Shown piece after piece: positions 60,491 through 64,000 of a stretch of DNA of 64,000 nt. The translations under genes were made by a program, and so were the position numbers. The DNA lies in NCBI GenBank assembly GCA_034679345.1, contig JAXDAY010000013.1:220522-284521 (forward strand), in the 5' to 3' direction. Below the pieces are notes generated by a model, which was not told where the DNA came from, searched no databases, and saw nothing but the letters and a program-made list of their open reading frames with translations. Source of the stretch: JAXDAY01 sp034679345 (GTDB lineage: Bacteria; Eisenbacteria; RBG-16-71-46; CAIMUX01; VGJL01). Within the stretch, counting starts at the first letter, position 1. Each line of letters begins with the position of its first letter.

Positions 60491-61455
60491 CCGAAGACAC
60501 GAGTGGCCCTGCCGGTGGTCCGGCCGACGCTAGGGTATACCTTGATTTCCTGGGAGACTGGACTGAGTTTCTGCGCGACCGGCTCGACCTGGCCGGCCAC
60601 CAGTCCTCGCCTTCGGATGGTGTTCGCGTCCTGTCCCACCGGTACTTCAATCTCCAGAAGCGTCGGTTCGAAGTTCGGCCCCGGGAGGTCAAGCGCTCGT
60701 GGGAATTCACCTGTCCCGATGATCTCCTGCCGATTGTTGACCGCATTGCCGAGCAATCGCTACACGGAGAAGACCTCTGGCCGTATCTGACTAGGTCGAT
60801 CGACGATCCTGAGTACAACGACGCGCTCTTGAACGATTGGGAGATCCATCACTTTCATCTTGGCGCCCGCCTTGAAGCGGACGGCTTTATCGAGCGCTTC
60901 ATAAAGGACGGCGACCCGCTGCTCTTCGCACGCGTCACGAGCGACACCCTGCTTCTCATCACCACGGCACCGCACGGGGATTGGGGCAATCGGCGACTGA
61001 TCGAAATCCTCCACGCGAACTGGCCTGAGGTCATCGCAGATCGCGTCCTACCTCGGGTGGTGGCGCTTCCATTCCACCTGACAGACTCGGGGATCAAGAA
61101 GGCGCGACGAGTTGGGGCTGGCAGTACGGTCCTGCAGATGGCTGACGGAACGGTCTATGGTCCGATCGGCTCCGGGAGCATGACGTCCGGGCTTGCGAAG
61201 GACGTCATGGAGACCTCCATTCAATTCGAGCAGCTCGCGGTGCGCTTGGAAGTTCATGTCCGAGACCATGCCCACGAGTACCTCGCCGACCTCGCTGCTC
61301 GCGGCCATCGGCCACCGGCACCGAGATTTCACATCTCAGGATGGACGACTCATCGGCCTATGTCATGGAGGAGACGGCCCCAAACATCGCGTTCCGGCTC
61401 GGTCCCTTGCCTACACGCCTCTCCCTGTAGTTACGCCGCCGGGTTGGTAGCCTAG
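60487..61455 (+). CDS. 322-residue hypothetical protein, C-terminus doubtful
   Basis: The product has LLNDWEIHHFHLGARLE, then LLFARVTSDTLLLITTAPHG and LIEILHANWPEVIADRV, a pattern I associate with uncharacterised accessory-gene proteins. Roughly residues 1-280 look like one folded protein. The last 40 residues are Arg/Pro/Ser-rich and unlike it, while another frame from 61341 reads MDDSSAYVMEETAPNIAFRL, so an indel near 61320 may have replaced the native end. Coupled to the 94-residue gene before it. Confidence 0.65.
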   Translation: MTEDTSGPAGGPADARVYLDFLGDWTEFLRDRLDLAGHQSSPSDGVRVLSHRYFNLQKRRFEVRPREVKRSWEFTCPDDLLPIVDRIAEQSLHGEDLWPYLTRSIDDPEYNDALLNDWEIHHFHLGARLEADGFIERFIKDGDPLLFARVTSDTLLLITTAPHGDWGNRRLIEILHANWPEVIADRVLPRVVALPFHLTDSGIKKARRVGAGSTVLQMADGTVYGPIGSGSMTSGLAKDVMETSIQFEQLAVRLEVHVRDHAHEYLADLAARGHRPPAPRFHISGWTTHRPMSWRRRPQTSRSGSVPCLHASPCSYAAGLVA

Positions 61456-61566
61456 CGTCGAGCGCTGGGCATTCGGGCATTCCGACTTGACGCCACCGCT
61501 CTCGCCTCGTACGCTATACGCGTCTATTTTGTTGGCAGTCAATAGAATAAACACTGTCCGCCGATG

Positions 61567-61579
61567 GGAGGATTCCTCC
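61567..61579. promoter_or_regulatory. Short palindrome before the R-subunit gene
   Basis: GGAGGA-T-TCCTCC lies 31 bases before the ATG of the restriction gene, just after an AT-rich stretch (AATAGAATAA near 61541). It could be an operator; evidence is only the symmetry. Confidence 0.3.
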
Positions 61580-61610
61580 GAGTGCGGCAGGTGACTATCC
61601 AGGAATCTTC

Positions 61611-64000
61611 ATGACCGAAAGCGAATGGCGGACGCGAAAGCTCCGAATCGACAAGCGCCTCAAGACGGCGGGCTGGACCCCGAAGCCGTTTCATGACGGC
61701 CGTCCGCTGGAGGCATACGGCAACGCCAAGGCGGTCGAGGAGTTCGAGACGGATTCCGGCCCCGCCGACTATCTCCTGACCGACGCCGGATCACCCCTCG
61801 CGGTCGCTGAGGCGAAGAAGGTGTCCTTGGGACCCCGGAATGCCCTCACGCAGGCGATCCGCTATTCGGAAGCTCTCCGGGCAAGTCCCTTCGACTTCGA
61901 TGGCAGGCGGGTGCCTTTCGGCTACTCGACGAACGGGGAGCAGATCTTCTTCCAGGACCTGCGCCGGCCGGACAGCTACTCCCGCGCGGTGTCGGCCTTC
62001 CATACCCCGAGCGCCCTCCGCGAGTACCTCGACCGGGACGAAGAAGCCGCCCTCGACTGGCTCCGGGCCAACCCGAACAACCATCCCCGGATCCGCCCCT
62101 ATCAGATGGAGGCGACGGCCGCGATCGAGCAGGCGCTCAGCCAGGGCAAACGCCAGATGCTCGTCGCCATGGCGACCGGCACGGGCAAGACCTTCATGAT
62201 CGCGTCCGAAATCTACCGACTCATGAAATCCGGCCGCGCGAAGCGGGTGCTCTTCCTCGTTGACCGCCGGGCACTCGCCGCCCAGGCCGTCACGACGCTT
62301 GCCGCTTTCGAGCCCGAGCCGGGCCTCAAGTTCGACCAGATCTATGAGGTCTACAGCCAGCGCTTCCGGCGCGAGGACTTCGACGAGCACGAGAAGTTCG
62401 ATCCGAAGGTCCTTCCGACGAAGTACCTCACCGACCCGCAGCCGGGGCACGCCTTCGTTTACGTCTGCACGATTCAGCGCATGGGCGTGAACCTCTTCGG
62501 ATGGGAGCACGCCTTCGAGTCGACCTCCTCCGAACCCGAGGAAGACGCGGACGCGACCGCGCTCGACATCCCGATTCACGCTTTCGACCTCGTCATCGCG
62601 GACGAGTGCCACCGCGGGTACACCGCTGCCGAGATCAGCAAGTGGCGCGCCGTCCTCAACCACTTCGACGCCATCAAGATCGGCCTCACCGCAACCCCGG
62701 CCGCCCACACGAAGGCGTACTTCACCGATGTCGTGTACCGCTACGAGTACGAACGGGCCGTCCGCGAGGGCTACCTCGTCGACTATGACGCGGTGAAGAT
62801 CTCCTCCGGGGTGCGCATGAACGGCCTCTTCCTCAAGGAAGGGGAGCAGGTCGGGATCATCGACCCCGAGACCGGGCGCGAGGCGCTCGATGCCGTTGAG
62901 GACGAACGGGAGTTTGATTCCTCCGCCGTCGAGCGCGAAGTGACGTCTCCAGACTCGAACCGAAAGATCATCGCTGAGGTCGCCAGGTACGCCGCAGAGC
63001 ACGAGAAGGCCACCGGCCACTTCCCGAAGACCCTCATCTTCGCCGTGAACGACCTCCCGCACACTTCGCACGCGGAGCAGCTCGTCGATCTCTGCCGCAA
63101 GGCGTTCGGCCGCGGCGACGCCTTCGTCCAGAAGATCACCGGGCGAGTCACCGACCGGCCCCTGCAGCGGATCCGAGAGTTCCGCAACCGTCCGAGTCCG
63201 GGTGTCGCCGTCACCGTCGACATGCTCTCGACTGGCGTGGATATTCCAGCGCTCGAGTTCATCGTCTTCCTCCGCCCGGTCAAGTCCCGCATCCTCTTCG
63301 AGCAGATGCTCGGCCGCGGGACCCGGCTTTGCTCTGAGATCGACAAGTCCCACTTCACCGTCTTCGACTGCTTCGGCGGCACGCTCCTCGAGTACTTCCG
63401 TCAGGCGACGGCCTTCACGACCGAACCGCCGCTCAAGCCCTCGAGAACCTTCGCCGAGATCGTCGAGGCGGTGTACCGCAACGAAGACCGCGCCTACAAC
63501 GTCCGCTGTCTCGTGAAGCGGCTCCAGCGCGTCGCGAAGGAGATCAGCGGCGAAGGTCGGGAGATGCTCGAGACCTTTGTCGCGAACGGGGACATCGGCG
63601 CCTTCGCGAAGACCCTCCCACTGCTCCTCGGCCAGGACTTCAAGGGGGCCATGACGCTCCTCCGGGACACGACCTTCCAGGACATCCTCGAACACTACCC
63701 CCGGGCAAGGCGCGGCTTCGTCGTCGCCTACGACACCGAAGACCAAGTAGCGTCCGAGTACCTCTTCCGGACGAGCGACGGCCGGACCCTGAAGCCCGAG
63801 GACTACCTGACCGCCTTCGGTTCCTTCGTCCGCGAGAAGGCGGACGAGGTCGAGGCGATTCGCATCCTCCATACCCGCCCCCAGGGCTGGAGCACGGCCG
63901 CGCTCACGGAACTCCGCCGTGTGCTCGCCTCCCGGCCCGAACGGTTCACGGAAGAGAACCTCCGGAAGGCATACCACGCCGAACTCGCCGACATCATCTC
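61611..64000 (+). CDS. hsdR: Type I restriction enzyme R subunit (HsdR-like), cut by the window end
   Basis: Open for 796 codons from the ATG at 61611 with no stop before the edge. The nuclease part (about 40-120) shows the acidic residue D53 in GPADYLL and AE67AK69, the PD-(D/E)xK core. The helicase follows: MATGTGKTF (about 187-195), D331ECH334 and GLTATPAA, then VDMLSTGVDIPALEF and LGRGTRL motifs. HsdR translocates DNA and cuts it; it needs HsdM and HsdS, expected beyond the window. It could also be a stand-alone R-like helicase-nuclease. Confidence 0.9.
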   Translation, partial: MTESEWRTRKLRIDKRLKTAGWTPKPFHDGRPLEAYGNAKAVEEFETDSGPADYLLTDAGSPLAVAEAKKVSLGPRNALTQAIRYSEALRASPFDFDGRRVPFGYSTNGEQIFFQDLRRPDSYSRAVSAFHTPSALREYLDRDEEAALDWLRANPNNHPRIRPYQMEATAAIEQALSQGKRQMLVAMATGTGKTFMIASEIYRLMKSGRAKRVLFLVDRRALAAQAVTTLAAFEPEPGLKFDQIYEVYSQRFRREDFDEHEKFDPKVLPTKYLTDPQPGHAFVYVCTIQRMGVNLFGWEHAFESTSSEPEEDADATALDIPIHAFDLVIADECHRGYTAAEISKWRAVLNHFDAIKIGLTATPAAHTKAYFTDVVYRYEYERAVREGYLVDYDAVKISSGVRMNGLFLKEGEQVGIIDPETGREALDAVEDEREFDSSAVEREVTSPDSNRKIIAEVARYAAEHEKATGHFPKTLIFAVNDLPHTSHAEQLVDLCRKAFGRGDAFVQKITGRVTDRPLQRIREFRNRPSPGVAVTVDMLSTGVDIPALEFIVFLRPVKSRILFEQMLGRGTRLCSEIDKSHFTVFDCFGGTLLEYFRQATAFTTEPPLKPSRTFAEIVEAVYRNEDRAYNVRCLVKRLQRVAKEISGEGREMLETFVANGDIGAFAKTLPLLLGQDFKGAMTLLRDTTFQDILEHYPRARRGFVVAYDTEDQVASEYLFRTSDGRTLKPEDYLTAFGSFVREKADEVEAIRILHTRPQGWSTAALTELRRVLASRPERFTEENLRKAYHAELADII

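Noticed and set aside
61791..63977. 728-codon minus-strand frame near the right edge
   Set aside because: The plus strand encodes a helicase-nuclease with Walker, DECH and TATP motifs open to the window edge; the minus frame is its shadow.

Overview
The window is a GC-rich (roughly two-thirds G+C by eye), densely coded bacterial segment. Signal peptides, lipoboxes, several outer-membrane beta-barrels and two secreted proteins ending in a FlgD-Ig/type-A-sorting-like C-terminal domain point to a diderm with FCB-like secretion habits. Candidatus Eisenbacteria or a neighbouring lineage would fit, but no rRNA or ribosomal gene allows a firm placement. I saw no complete tRNA, rRNA, IS element or CRISPR array.

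1-32.8 kb looks like ordinary chromosome. It holds a sodium:solute symporter with a 46-residue membrane partner; two DGPF/YciI proteins coupled to an ECF42-type sigma factor, with a matching upstream promoter motif; secreted hydrolases; a divergent AraC regulator/lipoprotein hydrolase pair; a three-gene membrane operon (DUF1622, unknown, Cys-loop-channel-like); and a sulfatase locus (22.4 to 13.3 kb, minus strand) with a radical-SAM sulfatase maturase, an outer-membrane protein and three Cys-type sulfatases. Several envelope proteins, a HAD phosphatase and a SulP/DUF202 pair follow.

33-40 kb is a defence island. A tmRNA/tRNA-like 3' remnant at 33.5 kb may mark an integration boundary. On the minus strand, reading from 39.6 to 33.8 kb, come a GHKL ATPase, a STAS-like (DUF4325)/winged-helix protein, a TRIP13-type AAA+ ATPase, an unassigned 157-residue protein, a HORMA protein, a CD-NTase and a Cap4-like nuclease-SAVED effector. 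The last five form a tightly overlapping type III CBASS operon. The first two look like a sensor/regulator module, with a good sigma-70-type promoter just in front of the STAS gene. A DUF3892 gene lies upstream.

40.2-48.1 kb carries an alpha-oxoamine synthase, a multi-TM histidine kinase, two stand-alone receivers and an Asn/Thr-rich anchored protein, whose style resembles Patescibacteria. A secreted CHAP protein with six beta-propeller-like repeats follows and ends at a clear terminator.

48.2-64 kb is accessory DNA: a large serine recombinase with a small partner, an XRE regulator, two paralogous winged-helix proteins, two different RuvC-like nucleases, a zinc-ribbon protein, a secreted metzincin-like protease, an annealing-protein-like gene, a RecB-type nuclease, RadC, DUF932, an unknown gene pair and a type I restriction R subunit cut by the window edge. 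A short GC-rich repeat recurs in its non-coding gaps.
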